A stretch of DNA of 64,000 nt from Burkholderiales bacterium 67-32. GTDB lineage: Bacteria > Pseudomonadota > Gammaproteobacteria > Burkholderiales > Burkholderiaceae_B. A program made the translations under genes and the position numbers. This document shows positions 1-8,142 of the stretch, piece after piece; the first letter of the stretch is position 1; the number at the start of each line of letters is the position of its first letter. Location of the stretch: contig MKUP01000033.1 in assembly GCA_001898625.1 (NCBI GenBank), positions 506,684 through 570,683 on the forward strand, written 5' to 3'. Under the pieces are notes generated by a model. It was not told the DNA's origin. It saw nothing but the letters and a program-made list of their open reading frames with translations, and searched no databases.

Positions 1-2
1 TC

Positions 3-65
3 CTGCTCTGGCTCCTGGGCGTCCCCATTCCCATCATCATCCTGCTTGCCCTGTTCTGGCACTAG
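3..65 (+). CDS. C-terminal end of a small hydrophobic membrane protein (partial)
   Basis: The frame enters from the left edge and ends at TAG (63-65). The visible 20 residues are almost all Leu, Ile, Val, Trp and Pro and end in LLALFWH, so they look like the last membrane segment of a small integral membrane protein. The start is outside the window, so neither length nor family can be given. It lies 55 bases upstream of the next membrane-protein gene on the same strand and may share its transcript. Confidence 0.4.
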   Translation: MLWLLGVPIPIIILLALFWH

Positions 66-120
66 CGCCGGCGCCGCTTCGCGGTCCACGCCTCCCCCAA
101 GCACAAGAAAAGGCCACCTC

Positions 121-1035
121 ATGGAAAACGCTACATCCGCAGGTAATTCTTACGTCTCCAGCCCTACCCTGGCGCGCGCGAACGAGTCCCCCGCCTCAGC
201 CGTCTCGTGGGCCGCCGTCATCGCCGGCGCCGTCATCGCCTCGGCGGTCTCCTTCATGCTGCTGGCCGGCGGCGCGGGACTGGGCTTCGTCTCGATGTCG
301 CCCTGGTCCGGCGAAGGCGCTTCCGCGGCCACGCTGGGCATAGGCGCCGTCGTGTGGATGATCCTGACCCACCTCATCGCGTACGGCCTGGGCGGCTATC
401 TGGCCGGACGGCTGCGCACGAAGTGGGTCGGCATCCACACCGACGAGACCTACTTCCGCGACACCGCGCACGGCTTTCTGGTATGGGCGCTGAGCGCCGT
501 GGTCAGCGCCATCGTGGTTGGCTCGGCGCTGATGTCGGCCGCGGCCGGTACCGCGAAGGCGGGCGCCACGATCGCAGCGGGCACCGGCGCCGCGGCCGCG
601 GCCGCCGCCGGGCAGGCGGTGCGGGCGGACCAGGGCGGCATGCCGACCGACTACGTGGCCGACCTGCTGCTGCGGGGCGACCAGCCCAACCCGGCCGGCG
701 ATCCGGGCGCGGCGCGGGCGGAGGTCGGCCGCATCGTCGCCGCCAGCGTGGCGCGCGGGGAATTGAACGCCGAGGACCGCGGCTACCTGGCGCGGGTCGT
801 CGCAGCGCAGACCGGCACGGACCCGGCCGCCGCCGAGAAGCGGGTGGACGACGTCGTCACCCGCGCCCGGCAGGCGGCCCAACAGGCGGAACAGACCGCG
901 CGGCAGGCGGCGGACACGGCGCGCAAGGCGGCCGCCGCCTTCGCCCTGTGGGCCTTCGCTTCCATGCTGATCGGCGCCTTCGTGGCGAGCTGGATGGCCA
1001 CCGTGGGCGGCCGCAGCCGGGACGACATCGTCTAA
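121..1035 (+). CDS. Uncharacterised multi-pass inner-membrane protein
   Basis: This 304-residue protein has an N-terminal block of hydrophobic, Ala/Gly-rich segments (about residues 20-60, 75-100 and 120-160), then a polar, Ala/Gln/Arg-rich stretch predicted to be helical or coiled (about 230-285), and a last membrane segment close to the C-terminus. I know similar proteins only as conserved hypothetical membrane proteins of proteobacteria and cannot give a function. The frame is open back to 46, but ATG 121 is preferred because a purine-rich AAAAGG precedes it and the membrane part starts soon after. It lies between a small membrane protein and an MFS gene on the same strand. Confidence 0.7.
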   Translation: MENATSAGNSYVSSPTLARANESPASAVSWAAVIAGAVIASAVSFMLLAGGAGLGFVSMSPWSGEGASAATLGIGAVVWMILTHLIAYGLGGYLAGRLRTKWVGIHTDETYFRDTAHGFLVWALSAVVSAIVVGSALMSAAAGTAKAGATIAAGTGAAAAAAAGQAVRADQGGMPTDYVADLLLRGDQPNPAGDPGAARAEVGRIVAASVARGELNAEDRGYLARVVAAQTGTDPAAAEKRVDDVVTRARQAAQQAEQTARQAADTARKAAAAFALWAFASMLIGAFVASWMATVGGRSRDDIV

Positions 1036-1136
1036 CGGTACCAACGGGGCCGGCCGCCGACGCCGATTTGCGCGACAATTGCGGCATCGTTCACACGCGG
1101 CGCCCGCCGGCCCCGCCCCAGCCCCGTCCCCCCGCA

Positions 1137-2333
1137 ATGACAGCGCCGCGCAGCGACACCCCCTTCAGCCTCAAACAGATCGCCGTCCCGGCATTCGGTC
1201 CATCAGTCCTCTACGGCATCGGCAACGGCGCCATCCTCCCGGTCATCGCCCTCAGCGCCCGCGAACTCGGCGCCTCGGTGGCCGTGGCCGGGCTGATCGT
1301 GTCGCTGATGGGCATAGGCTCGCTGGTCAGCAACATTCCGGCCGCCATGATCACGTCCCGCCACGGGGAACGGCGCTCCATGGCGGGGGCGGCCGCGTTC
1401 AGCGTGCTGGCGCTGCTGCTGTGCATCTTCGCCACCCACGCCTGGATGCTGGGCCTGGGCGTCTTCCTGGTGGGCATGGCCGCGTCGGTGTTCATGCTGG
1501 CCCGCCAGACCTACCTGATCGATGCCGTGCCGCCCTACCTGCGCGCGCGGGCGCTCTCGACCCTGGGCGGCACCAACCGGATAGGCGTCTTCATCGGCCC
1601 CTTCGCCGGCGCGGCCATGATCCACTTCGTCGGGCTGAACGGCGCGTACTGGGTAGCGGCCGTCGCGATCTCGGGCGCCGGCCTGATCGCCTGGCTCGCT
1701 CCGGAGATGTCCAGCGAAAGCCACGCCGGCCTGACACGCGCGAAGCCGCGCGTCCAGGACATCGCGCGCGACCACGCCAAGGTCTTCCTGACCCTTGGGC
1801 TGGGCATCCTGCTGGTCAGCGCGCTGCGCTCGTCGCGCCAGGTCGTGATCCCGCTGTGGGCCGACCACCTCGGGCTGGCGCCCACCACCGCCTCCATCAT
1901 CTACGGCCTGGTCGCCGCCATCGACATGTCGGTGTTCTATCCGGCCGGCACGATCATGGACCGGCGCGGCCGCCTGTGGGTCGCGCTGCCGTCCGTGCTG
2001 CTGATGGGCGGCGCGCTGATGGCCACTTCGCTCACGACCGGCATCGTGCCCTTCCTGATCGTGTCGCTGATCCTGGGCTTCGGCAACGGCATCAGTTCGG
2101 GCATCGTCATGACCCTGGGCGCCGACGCCTCGCCCGCCCACGGCCGCACGGAGTTCCTGGGCATCTGGCGCCTGATCGCCGACGTGGGCAACAGCCTGGG
2201 GCCGGTCATCCTGTCGGCGATTACCGCCGTGGCGTCGTTGACCATAGGGGTGGCGTCGGTAGGCACGCTGGGCCTGGCCGCCGCCGCCGTCCTCTGGCGA
2301 TGGCTGCCGAGGAGGTCCCCCCCTACGCGCTGA
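1137..2333 (+). CDS. Major facilitator superfamily transporter
   Basis: This is a 398-residue, twelve-helix-type permease, probably an inner-membrane proton-coupled exporter or importer. The N-terminal half carries the loop SRHGERRSMAG and the second half the equivalent MDRRGRLW, which are the degenerate MFS motif-A loops after helices 2 and 8. ATG 1137 has no clear Shine-Dalgarno sequence but places the first helix at a normal distance. The substrate cannot be read from the sequence. The last codons (RRSPPTR) and the stop are read from the edge of a GC-rich repeat-like element, so the natural C-terminus may have been replaced by repeat sequence. Confidence 0.85.
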   Translation: MTAPRSDTPFSLKQIAVPAFGPSVLYGIGNGAILPVIALSARELGASVAVAGLIVSLMGIGSLVSNIPAAMITSRHGERRSMAGAAAFSVLALLLCIFATHAWMLGLGVFLVGMAASVFMLARQTYLIDAVPPYLRARALSTLGGTNRIGVFIGPFAGAAMIHFVGLNGAYWVAAVAISGAGLIAWLAPEMSSESHAGLTRAKPRVQDIARDHAKVFLTLGLGILLVSALRSSRQVVIPLWADHLGLAPTTASIIYGLVAAIDMSVFYPAGTIMDRRGRLWVALPSVLLMGGALMATSLTTGIVPFLIVSLILGFGNGISSGIVMTLGADASPAHGRTEFLGIWRLIADVGNSLGPVILSAITAVASLTIGVASVGTLGLAAAAVLWRWLPRRSPPTR

Positions 2334-2352
2334 CGCGCGCCCCCCAGGGGGC

Positions 2353-2389
2353 GATGCGGGTGGACCGGCGGAGCCGGATCCACCGCATC
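2353..2389. terminator. Large GC hairpin at a convergent gene junction
   Basis: Left arm GATGCGGGTGGACCGGC (2353-2369) and right arm GCCGGATCCACCGCATC (2373-2389) pair over 16 bp with one bulged base on each side and a three-base loop. It sits between the MFS gene and the convergent Bug gene. There is no T-run on either side, so it may be a terminator-like fold or part of a dispersed repeat. The sequence just before it (CCCCCTACGCGCTGACGCGCG, split by the MFS stop) resembles intergenic repeats I remember from Bordetella and Achromobacter; I have not checked this. Confidence 0.55.
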
Positions 2390-2423
2390 CTGGGTCTAGT
2401 GCCAGTTTCTTGGGTTGCAGCAC

Positions 2424-2456
2424 CGGTGCTATCGCTGGCTGCCAGCGGTAGCACCG
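2424..2456. terminator. Second strong hairpin before the convergent Bug gene
   Basis: CGGTGCTATCGCTGG (2424-2438) and CCAGCGGTAGCACCG (2442-2456) form a 15-bp stem with one mismatch (G.T in one orientation) and a three-base loop. It lies just beyond the stop of the minus-strand Bug gene (2474) and beyond the plus-strand MFS gene, so it could stop transcription from both sides. It lacks a T-run, so intrinsic termination is not certain. Confidence 0.5.
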
Positions 2457-2473
2457 ATGCTTCAGTCCACGCG

Positions 2474-3442
2474 TTACTCGGGTTTCACTCCGGCTTCTGC
2501 GATGACTTCTTCCCAGCGTTTCTTTTCGCTGCGGATGAAGTCGCGGGCCTGGGCGTGGGACTTGATCATCGGATAGGTGCCCAGTTCCGCCAGGCGCGTC
2601 ACGAAGGGGCCCTGGCGCAGCGCCGCGTTGACGTCGGCGCTGGTCCGGTCGATCACGGCCTGGGGCGTGCCCTTGGGGGCGAACATCGCGAACCAGCCGG
2701 AGGCGACGGTGCCGGGTACGGCGTCCTTGGCCAGCGGAATGCCTTCCAGCCCGGGCAGCGCTTCGTCGGCCGTAACGGCGATGGCCTTGATGCGGCCGCT
2801 GCGTACCAGCGGGAGCAGCGGCGCGGTGCCGTCGACGTACAGCGGGATGTCGCCCTTGATCAGCGCCTGGATCGCCTGGGTGGTCCCGCTGAAGCCGATC
2901 TGCCGGAAGCGGGCATGGCCGTACTGGCCCATCATCTCCGACGTCAGGTGGGGAATGGAGCCCCGGCGGGGACTGCCGATGACCACGTCGTCGGGTTTGG
3001 CCTTCGCGGCGGCCAGGATCTCGGCCACGTTCCGGTAGGGCGCCTGGGCATTGGCGACGAACAGCATGGGCGTATAGGCGATGGTGGCCACGGTCTCGGC
3101 GTCGCGCTCGATGTCGAAGCGGGCTTCCTTGTACATGACCGGCGTGGTCACCGCCGCCGCGGCGTGGAACAGCCCCAGGGTGTAGCCGTCGGGCGCGGCC
3201 TGGGCCAGTTCCTGCATGGCGGCGATGCCGTTGCCGGCGGGGCGGTTCTCCACCACCACCTGCTGGCCCCAGGCCGCGGTCAGCCGTTCGGCCACCAGCC
3301 GCGCGATGATGTCCGGGGCGCTGCCGGCGATGGACGGCACCACCATTTTCACCATGCGGGCCGGATAGGTCTCGGCGGCAAGCACCGGCACCGTGGCCAG
3401 GATGCCCGCCAGCGCGGCGGCGCAGGCCAGTTTGCGATCCAT
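2474..3442 (-). CDS. Bug/TctC-family periplasmic solute-binding protein (Bug 1)
   Basis: This 322-residue tripartite-tricarboxylate-type receptor would capture a carboxylated or amide solute in the periplasm. It has a Sec signal peptide (MDRKLACAAALAG, cleavage after VLAA) and the family core: ligand loop 1 VPSIAGSAPD, the PDGYTLG turn, and loop 2 GSPRRGSIPH. Loop 1 has GSAPD where classical members have GGxxD. ATG 3442 is chosen because GGAGGAGAC stands just upstream; the open frame to 3511 would add residues before the signal peptide. No membrane subunits (TctA/TctB) are nearby, and its own substrate cannot be deduced because its flanks are the MFS gene and a TetR gene. Confidence 0.9.
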   Translation of the reverse strand: MDRKLACAAALAGILATVPVLAAETYPARMVKMVVPSIAGSAPDIIARLVAERLTAAWGQQVVVENRPAGNGIAAMQELAQAAPDGYTLGLFHAAAAVTTPVMYKEARFDIERDAETVATIAYTPMLFVANAQAPYRNVAEILAAAKAKPDDVVIGSPRRGSIPHLTSEMMGQYGHARFRQIGFSGTTQAIQALIKGDIPLYVDGTAPLLPLVRSGRIKAIAVTADEALPGLEGIPLAKDAVPGTVASGWFAMFAPKGTPQAVIDRTSADVNAALRQGPFVTRLAELGTYPMIKSHAQARDFIRSEKKRWEEVIAEAGVKPE

Positions 3443-3585
3443 CTCTTGTCTCCTCCGGTACGCGCGGACAGCTTGGGCGATGTCCGGTCCGCGACCATAT
3501 TTGATATGCATTCAATTAATGTACGAATAATTGATTGAGTATCAAATAATGGTTTGTACGGAGAGGGAGCCGCGGCCGGAAAATC

Positions 3586-4359
3586 TCAGGCAGGCTTGCG
3601 CGGGCGCCGGGGGATGGAAGCGCCCGCGCGCCAGGCGGCGATGCCGTCCAGCGTGATGCGCAGCCCTTCGTCGAAGGCGGTGGCCGAGCTCAGGCGGGCG
3701 AACGAGCGGCTGATGGCGCGCGCGGCGGGGTACGGGTCCGCCGACTCCAGGCGGGCCCGGATGAAATCCTCGTGGTAGGCCGGCATCTGCCGCGAGGCTT
3801 CGGCCATGCTGGCGCCCACCAGGTACTGGGCGATCAGGTGATAGGCCAGCGCCACCTGGTCGTGCGTGAAGCCGCCCTGCATGATGGCCGAGGCCATGTG
3901 GTTGAAGAACACCATGCCGTAGTCGGTCTCGTCCGGCTCGACGTCCTGGAACAACCGGTAGCGGTTGTGCGAGGCCACGTACATGCTGGCGCCGGGGTTG
4001 GCGATGGCCACGGCGAAGCTCAGCCGCGCGATGGTCTCGACGTCGGAGCGCCAGTCGCCGGTCAGCGGGGGCAGCTTCTCGACCCGCTGGCGGTAGTAGT
4101 CGTTCAGGACGCCCGACACCAGCTTGTCGCGTCCGCCCATGTAGTAGTGGATGAGGCCGGGCGCCACGCCGAAGTCCCGCGCCAGTTGCACCATCGAGAT
4201 CTGGTCCAGCGGCATGCTCTTGGCTAGGTCTATCGCGCGCTGGAGGATGGCCCAGCGGCTCAGCAGCGGCTCGGCGGTAATCGGCGATTCGACCTTGGGG
4301 GGCCGGCCGCGGCGGCGGGGAGCGGCGGCCTGGGCAGCGGCCTTCTTGGAGGCGGGCAT
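3586..4359 (-). CDS. TetR/AcrR-family transcriptional regulator
   Basis: This 257-residue repressor has a basic, Ala-rich leader (RRRGRPPK), then a TetR helix-turn-helix (ISMVQLARDFGVAPGLIHYY) and a helical effector-binding part. It is the last gene of the minus-strand aryl-CoA operon, 85 bases after the FAD monooxygenase, and probably senses a pathway intermediate. ATG 4359 is used; a GTG at 4386 in frame would add nine residues, and neither has a good ribosome-binding site. A perfect ATTGCC-N5-GGCAAT palindrome at 4401-4417 lies immediately upstream and could be its own operator. Confidence 0.85.
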   Translation of the reverse strand: MPASKKAAAQAAAPRRRGRPPKVESPITAEPLLSRWAILQRAIDLAKSMPLDQISMVQLARDFGVAPGLIHYYMGGRDKLVSGVLNDYYRQRVEKLPPLTGDWRSDVETIARLSFAVAIANPGASMYVASHNRYRLFQDVEPDETDYGMVFFNHMASAIMQGGFTHDQVALAYHLIAQYLVGASMAEASRQMPAYHEDFIRARLESADPYPAARAISRSFARLSSATAFDEGLRITLDGIAAWRAGASIPRRPRKPA

Positions 4360-4400
4360 GGTGGACGGGGCGGATGGAAACGGCACTATCGTAGAAAATT

Positions 4401-4417
4401 ATTGCCAGGGCGGCAAT
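4401..4417. promoter_or_regulatory. Palindrome, candidate TetR autoregulatory operator
   Basis: ATTGCC-AGGGC-GGCAAT is a perfect 6-bp inverted repeat in the short gap upstream of the TetR gene. The position fits autoregulation by this repressor. It does not match the palindrome at the operon promoter (9447-9461), so the two sites need not bind the same protein. Confidence 0.45.
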
Positions 4418-4444
4418 TTACCCACCTTTCCGGCCCCGCCCGGG

Positions 4445-5593
4445 CTATCCGGCCAGCGCCGCCACCCCGGCCTCCTCCATCTCGCGGACCAGGTCCGGAT
4501 ACTGGAGCTTCAGGCGGTCGCGATCGACCCGCCCCGTGCGGGTCATGAAGCGGTAGACGAATTCATGCGGCGATTCGATCCGCATCCATTCGCGCACGCG
4601 CTCGTACCAGTTGTAGGAAGCTTCCGAAGCGCGGATGAGCCGCTGCTTGGCGGGCTTGCGCGACGCCACGTACAGCTCCAGCGCGCCGCCGACGTCGTCC
4701 GGCCGCTGCCGCAGCGCCTCGGCCAGCGCGACGGCGTCCTCCATCGCAATGCGGGTGCCCGAGCCGATGGAGAAGTGCGCGCTGGCCAGCGCATCGCCCA
4801 GTAGCACGCGGTTGCCCGCATGCCAGGCGCGATTGCGGACCACCGGAAACTGGCGCCAGCTGGAATGATTGGATATCAGCCCATGTCCGCCCAACTCCGG
4901 CGCGAACACTTCCTCGAACAGGGCCTGCCGCGCCCGCGCATCCATCGCTTCCATGCCGAACTCAACCCAGGTCCGGTCGTCGCACTCGGCCACGAAGGTG
5001 CTCATGGCCGCCGAATACGGGTAGTAGTGCGCGACGAAGCAGCCGCCCCGCCATTCGCGGAACACCAGCGCCGGCGTCTCGAAGGCCTTGTCGACGCCGT
5101 ACCAGGCGAAGTGGTTGGTCAGTTGGCCGTGCGTCGTGCCGAAGGCGGCTTCGTCGGCCGCGCGCAGCGTCGAGTTCACGCCGTCCGCGCCCACCACCAG
5201 GTCGGCGTCCAGCGCGTGGACGTCGGCCAGCCTGTGCTCGTGGCGCACGTCCACGTCCAGGCGGCGGGCATGGTCGTGCAGGATGCGCAGCAGATCGATG
5301 CGCGGGATGGCACCGCCGCCCGCCCCCGGCCGGCGCACGACGATGGGCCGCTCGCGCATGACGATGGTCTGGCGGTCGTTGAAGCGCATGGCGCCCATCA
5401 GGTCCTCGACCACCTCGGGCGCCGCTTCGCGCAGCGAGGCCAGGCCGCTATCGGCCAGCACCACGCCGAAACCGAAGGTCGCGTCCGCCGGGTTCTGCTC
5501 GTGCACGTCGATGCGCGCGTGCGGCAGGCGCTGCTTGAGCAAGATGGACAGGAACAGCCCCGACGGCCCCCCGCCGACGATGATGACCTTCAT
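4445..5593 (-). CDS. FAD-dependent aromatic monooxygenase, salicylyl-CoA 5-hydroxylase-like
   Basis: This 382-residue flavoprotein hydroxylase has the N-terminal dinucleotide motif GGGPSGL (about residues 7-13), the VVGADGVNSTLR motif near the middle and GNRVLLGDALASAHFS for the flavin ribityl region near 290. The overall pattern, including the FGFGVVLADSGL segment, resembles the monooxygenase domain of salicylyl-CoA 5-hydroxylase and 2-aminobenzoyl-CoA monooxygenase, which act on CoA-bound aromatic acids. Its start ATG overlaps the stop of the VOC gene by four bases (ATGA, 5590-5593). With the CoA ligase upstream this suggests hydroxylation of an aryl-CoA. The exact substrate is inference; a free aromatic acid remains possible. 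Confidence 0.8.
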   Translation of the reverse strand: MKVIIVGGGPSGLFLSILLKQRLPHARIDVHEQNPADATFGFGVVLADSGLASLREAAPEVVEDLMGAMRFNDRQTIVMRERPIVVRRPGAGGGAIPRIDLLRILHDHARRLDVDVRHEHRLADVHALDADLVVGADGVNSTLRAADEAAFGTTHGQLTNHFAWYGVDKAFETPALVFREWRGGCFVAHYYPYSAAMSTFVAECDDRTWVEFGMEAMDARARQALFEEVFAPELGGHGLISNHSSWRQFPVVRNRAWHAGNRVLLGDALASAHFSIGSGTRIAMEDAVALAEALRQRPDDVGGALELYVASRKPAKQRLIRASEASYNWYERVREWMRIESPHEFVYRFMTRTGRVDRDRLKLQYPDLVREMEEAGVAALAG

Positions 5594-6441
5594 GGCGACT
5601 CCGTCGGATCGATGGCAAGGATGTCCATGTCGAACGCGGCGATGTTGCCCGCCAGGCCGCCCGTCAGCGCGCCGTACCAGAGGGCGGGCTTGAAGCCCAG
5701 CTCCTTGCGGCGGAAACGCAGACCGGGCGCGCCGTCGATGCGGGCGTAGCCGGCCGCGCCGCGGTGCACCGCGTAGCCGCGCGCGCGCGCATCGTCCAGC
5801 AGCGGAGCGAACTCGGGCACGTCCAGCACGTACACCGAAGCCACGCCCGCCGGCCGGTCGGCATCGTCCAGCGCCGCCGCCTTGCGGCGCCATACCGGCT
5901 CGATGCCGTCCAGGCGCTCGCCCTGCCCCGCCTCCAGCGCCATCGCGGCTTCCAGCGTGCGGGCCGCGTCATCCGCGTCGGCCTGGCCGAAGGGCCGCAA
6001 CTGGGTCGTGATCTCGATCGGGTAGCCGTTGGGATCGTTGAAGTAGATGGACTCGATCACCTCGTGGCGGATCTGGTAGCGCAGCGGAATGCCGGCGGCT
6101 TCCACGCGCGCGCGCCACCGCAGCAGCTCGGCTTCGTCCGGTACCTGCCACGCGGTGTGCGTCGCGCGTTCCTGGTAATGGTCGCTCACGCGCAGCTTGT
6201 CCGGGCGCTGCGTGCCGATGTAGTAGAAGAACGCGATGGTGCTGCCGTTGCCGCTGTCGAAGAAGAAATGCAGGAAGTCGGCATGGTCGTCCTGCCCCCA
6301 GCCGCGCGCGGAGATCGCGTGCACCAGCGGCAGGCCGAGCTGGTCGCGGTAGAAGCGCACCGTCTCGGACAGTTTCCAGGTGGGGCGCGCGGTGTGATGT
6401 ACGCCGTGCAATCGCAGGGGGGAAAGCGCTTCGGTGTTCAT
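5590..6441 (-). CDS. VOC-superfamily protein, possible ring-cleaving dioxygenase
   Basis: This 283-residue protein has one clear vicinal-oxygen-chelate domain at residues 10-150: LHGVHHTARPTWKL with the first metal His, FYRDQLGLPLVH, ATHTAWQV with the second His, and PNGYPIEITTQL with the Glu ligand. A C-terminal part of about 110 residues (EFAPLLDDARARGYAV through AAFDMDILAI) is not recognised. Extradiol dioxygenases and glyoxalases share this fold; ring cleavage is suggested only by the neighbouring ligase and hydroxylase. It is coupled by ATGA overlaps to the ligase upstream (6438-6441) and the monooxygenase downstream. Confidence 0.75.
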   Translation of the reverse strand: MNTEALSPLRLHGVHHTARPTWKLSETVRFYRDQLGLPLVHAISARGWGQDDHADFLHFFFDSGNGSTIAFFYYIGTQRPDKLRVSDHYQERATHTAWQVPDEAELLRWRARVEAAGIPLRYQIRHEVIESIYFNDPNGYPIEITTQLRPFGQADADDAARTLEAAMALEAGQGERLDGIEPVWRRKAAALDDADRPAGVASVYVLDVPEFAPLLDDARARGYAVHRGAAGYARIDGAPGLRFRRKELGFKPALWYGALTGGLAGNIAAFDMDILAIDPTESP

Positions 6442-8129
6442 GTCGGAAGTTCCTCGTTTGGCCGCGCCAGGATGGCGGCGATCCGTTCCCGCAGGATCTG
6501 CTTGCTGAGCTTGCCGGAGGCCGAAAGCGGGAAATCCGCCAGCACCTCGATGCGTTCGGGCCACTTGAACTTGGCCAACCCTTCCCCGTGCAGGAAGCGG
6601 CCCAGCTCCTCGACGTCCGGCGCGCACGCCGATGGCCTGAGCGTGGCGAACAGGCAGGCCTTCTCCCCATAGACGGGATCGGGCATGCCGACCAGCGCGC
6701 AGTTCAGGATGGCGGGATGGCGGCTGACGACGCCCTCGACCTCCTCGGCGTTGATCTTCTCGCCGCCGCGGTCGATCACGTCCTTGATGCGGCCCTGGAA
6801 GAAGTAGTAGCGGCGGCCGCCCTCGACCCGGCTGGACATCAGGTCACCCGAGCGGTAGTGGCCGTCCGCCGTGAAGCGGTGCGCGTCCTCGGCGGCCGAC
6901 TTGTAGTAGCCCTGGATGGTGTACGGGCCGCGGAACAGCGCCTCGCCGACCTCGCCGTCGGCCACCGGCTCTTCCGTGCCCGGGCGGACGATCTTCACTT
7001 CGTCGTGCGCGGACACCGGCCGGCCGACCGAACCGTCGTTCAGGTGCCGCGGGTCGTCTTCCCGCGTGAACATGATCACGCCCTCGGTCATGCCGAAGAT
7101 GTGGCGCGCGGGCGACCCCGTGAGCCGCGCCATGCCGCCCGCGTTCTTCGAGGTGATGAAGCGCCGGCGCGCCTTCTCGCCCTCGCCGGCGCGGGCCAGT
7201 TCGGGCACGATGCGCGTCAGAATGGGACCGGGCGCGCCGAACCAGGTGGGACGGTGCTCGCGGACCAGCGCGCACAGGGTTTCCTCGGCCAGGTCGGGTG
7301 CCACCGTAACCGCGCCGCCGCACAGCAGGAAGGGGCCGAAGCAGCATCCCATGTTGAGGTTGTGCATGTACGGCGTGGGAAAGAACAGCACGTCGTCGCG
7401 GGTGTAGCCGTTGCAGGCGGCGACCTCCCGCATGTTGTACAGGTACTCGCTCTGGAAGCGGGGGATGATCTTGGGCACCCCGGTCGTGCCGCCGGACAAC
7501 TGGAACACCGCCACCTGCCACGGGTCGTGCTCGACGTCCGCCAGCATCGTCCTGGCACGCTCCCAGGGCATGCCGTCGATCAGTCGGCGCAGCCCGTGCG
7601 CGCCGGCGCGCGGCTCGCCCCGCGCCTGCACGATATGGCGCAGCGTGGGCACGGCCGCCTGCATCTCACGCGCGAAGGCCACGTCGTCGAACCGGGCGTC
7701 GTCGCCCTGGACGAGGTGCAGGCGGGCATCGGCCAGCTTCGCCAGATAGCCCACTTCCAGCTTGCGGAAGGCCTGCAGCGCGCAGATGGGAATCAGGCCC
7801 GCCTTCAGGCAGGCCAGGAAAGCCACCAGCAGTTCGGCGCAATTGCCGCTCTGCAGCAGCACGCGGTCGTGCTGGACCAGCCCCATCGCCAGCATGGCCG
7901 CGCCCAGCCGGTCGCTGTCGCGATCCAGTTCGCGATAGCTCATCCGCAGTTGCGGTCCCACCAGCGCCAGCCGGTCGGCATGCAGCGCGAACGAGCGGGC
8001 GAACGCGCCCGCCAGCGTCTCGCCGCCCAGCAGCCCCAGCTCCGCGTAGCGGCGCAGGCGGCCGGCGTCGGGATAGCGCACGCCCTCCAGCCGGGTCTTC
8101 GGTTCCACGTCGATCATGTCCGCACTCAT
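6438..8129 (-). CDS. AMP-forming acyl-CoA/aryl-acid ligase
   Basis: This 563-residue ANL-superfamily enzyme would activate an aromatic acid as acyl-AMP and then acyl-CoA. Visible motifs are the P-loop LSGGTTGVPKIIP, the ATP motif FGMTEGV, YRSGDLMS, the hinge GRIKDVIDRGGEKI and the C-terminal catalytic Lys in ASGKLSKQIL. It resembles the 2,3-dihydroxybenzoate/salicylate ligases (EntE/DhbE, SdgA group). Starts at 8135, 8129 and 8117 are all possible; 8129 has a GGGA six bases upstream. It begins right after the hydrolase stop (8143) and ends overlapping the VOC start by four bases. Confidence 0.85.
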   Translation of the reverse strand: MSADMIDVEPKTRLEGVRYPDAGRLRRYAELGLLGGETLAGAFARSFALHADRLALVGPQLRMSYRELDRDSDRLGAAMLAMGLVQHDRVLLQSGNCAELLVAFLACLKAGLIPICALQAFRKLEVGYLAKLADARLHLVQGDDARFDDVAFAREMQAAVPTLRHIVQARGEPRAGAHGLRRLIDGMPWERARTMLADVEHDPWQVAVFQLSGGTTGVPKIIPRFQSEYLYNMREVAACNGYTRDDVLFFPTPYMHNLNMGCCFGPFLLCGGAVTVAPDLAEETLCALVREHRPTWFGAPGPILTRIVPELARAGEGEKARRRFITSKNAGGMARLTGSPARHIFGMTEGVIMFTREDDPRHLNDGSVGRPVSAHDEVKIVRPGTEEPVADGEVGEALFRGPYTIQGYYKSAAEDAHRFTADGHYRSGDLMSSRVEGGRRYYFFQGRIKDVIDRGGEKINAEEVEGVVSRHPAILNCALVGMPDPVYGEKACLFATLRPSACAPDVEELGRFLHGEGLAKFKWPERIEVLADFPLSASGKLSKQILRERIAAILARPNEELPT

Positions 8130-8142
8130 CTCCATTCCCGCG

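Noticed and set aside
207-1136. Upstream extension of the MFS frame over the membrane-protein gene
   Set aside because: It is Arg/Gly/Pro-rich shadow sequence of the gene at 121-1035; the MFS protein starts naturally at 1137.
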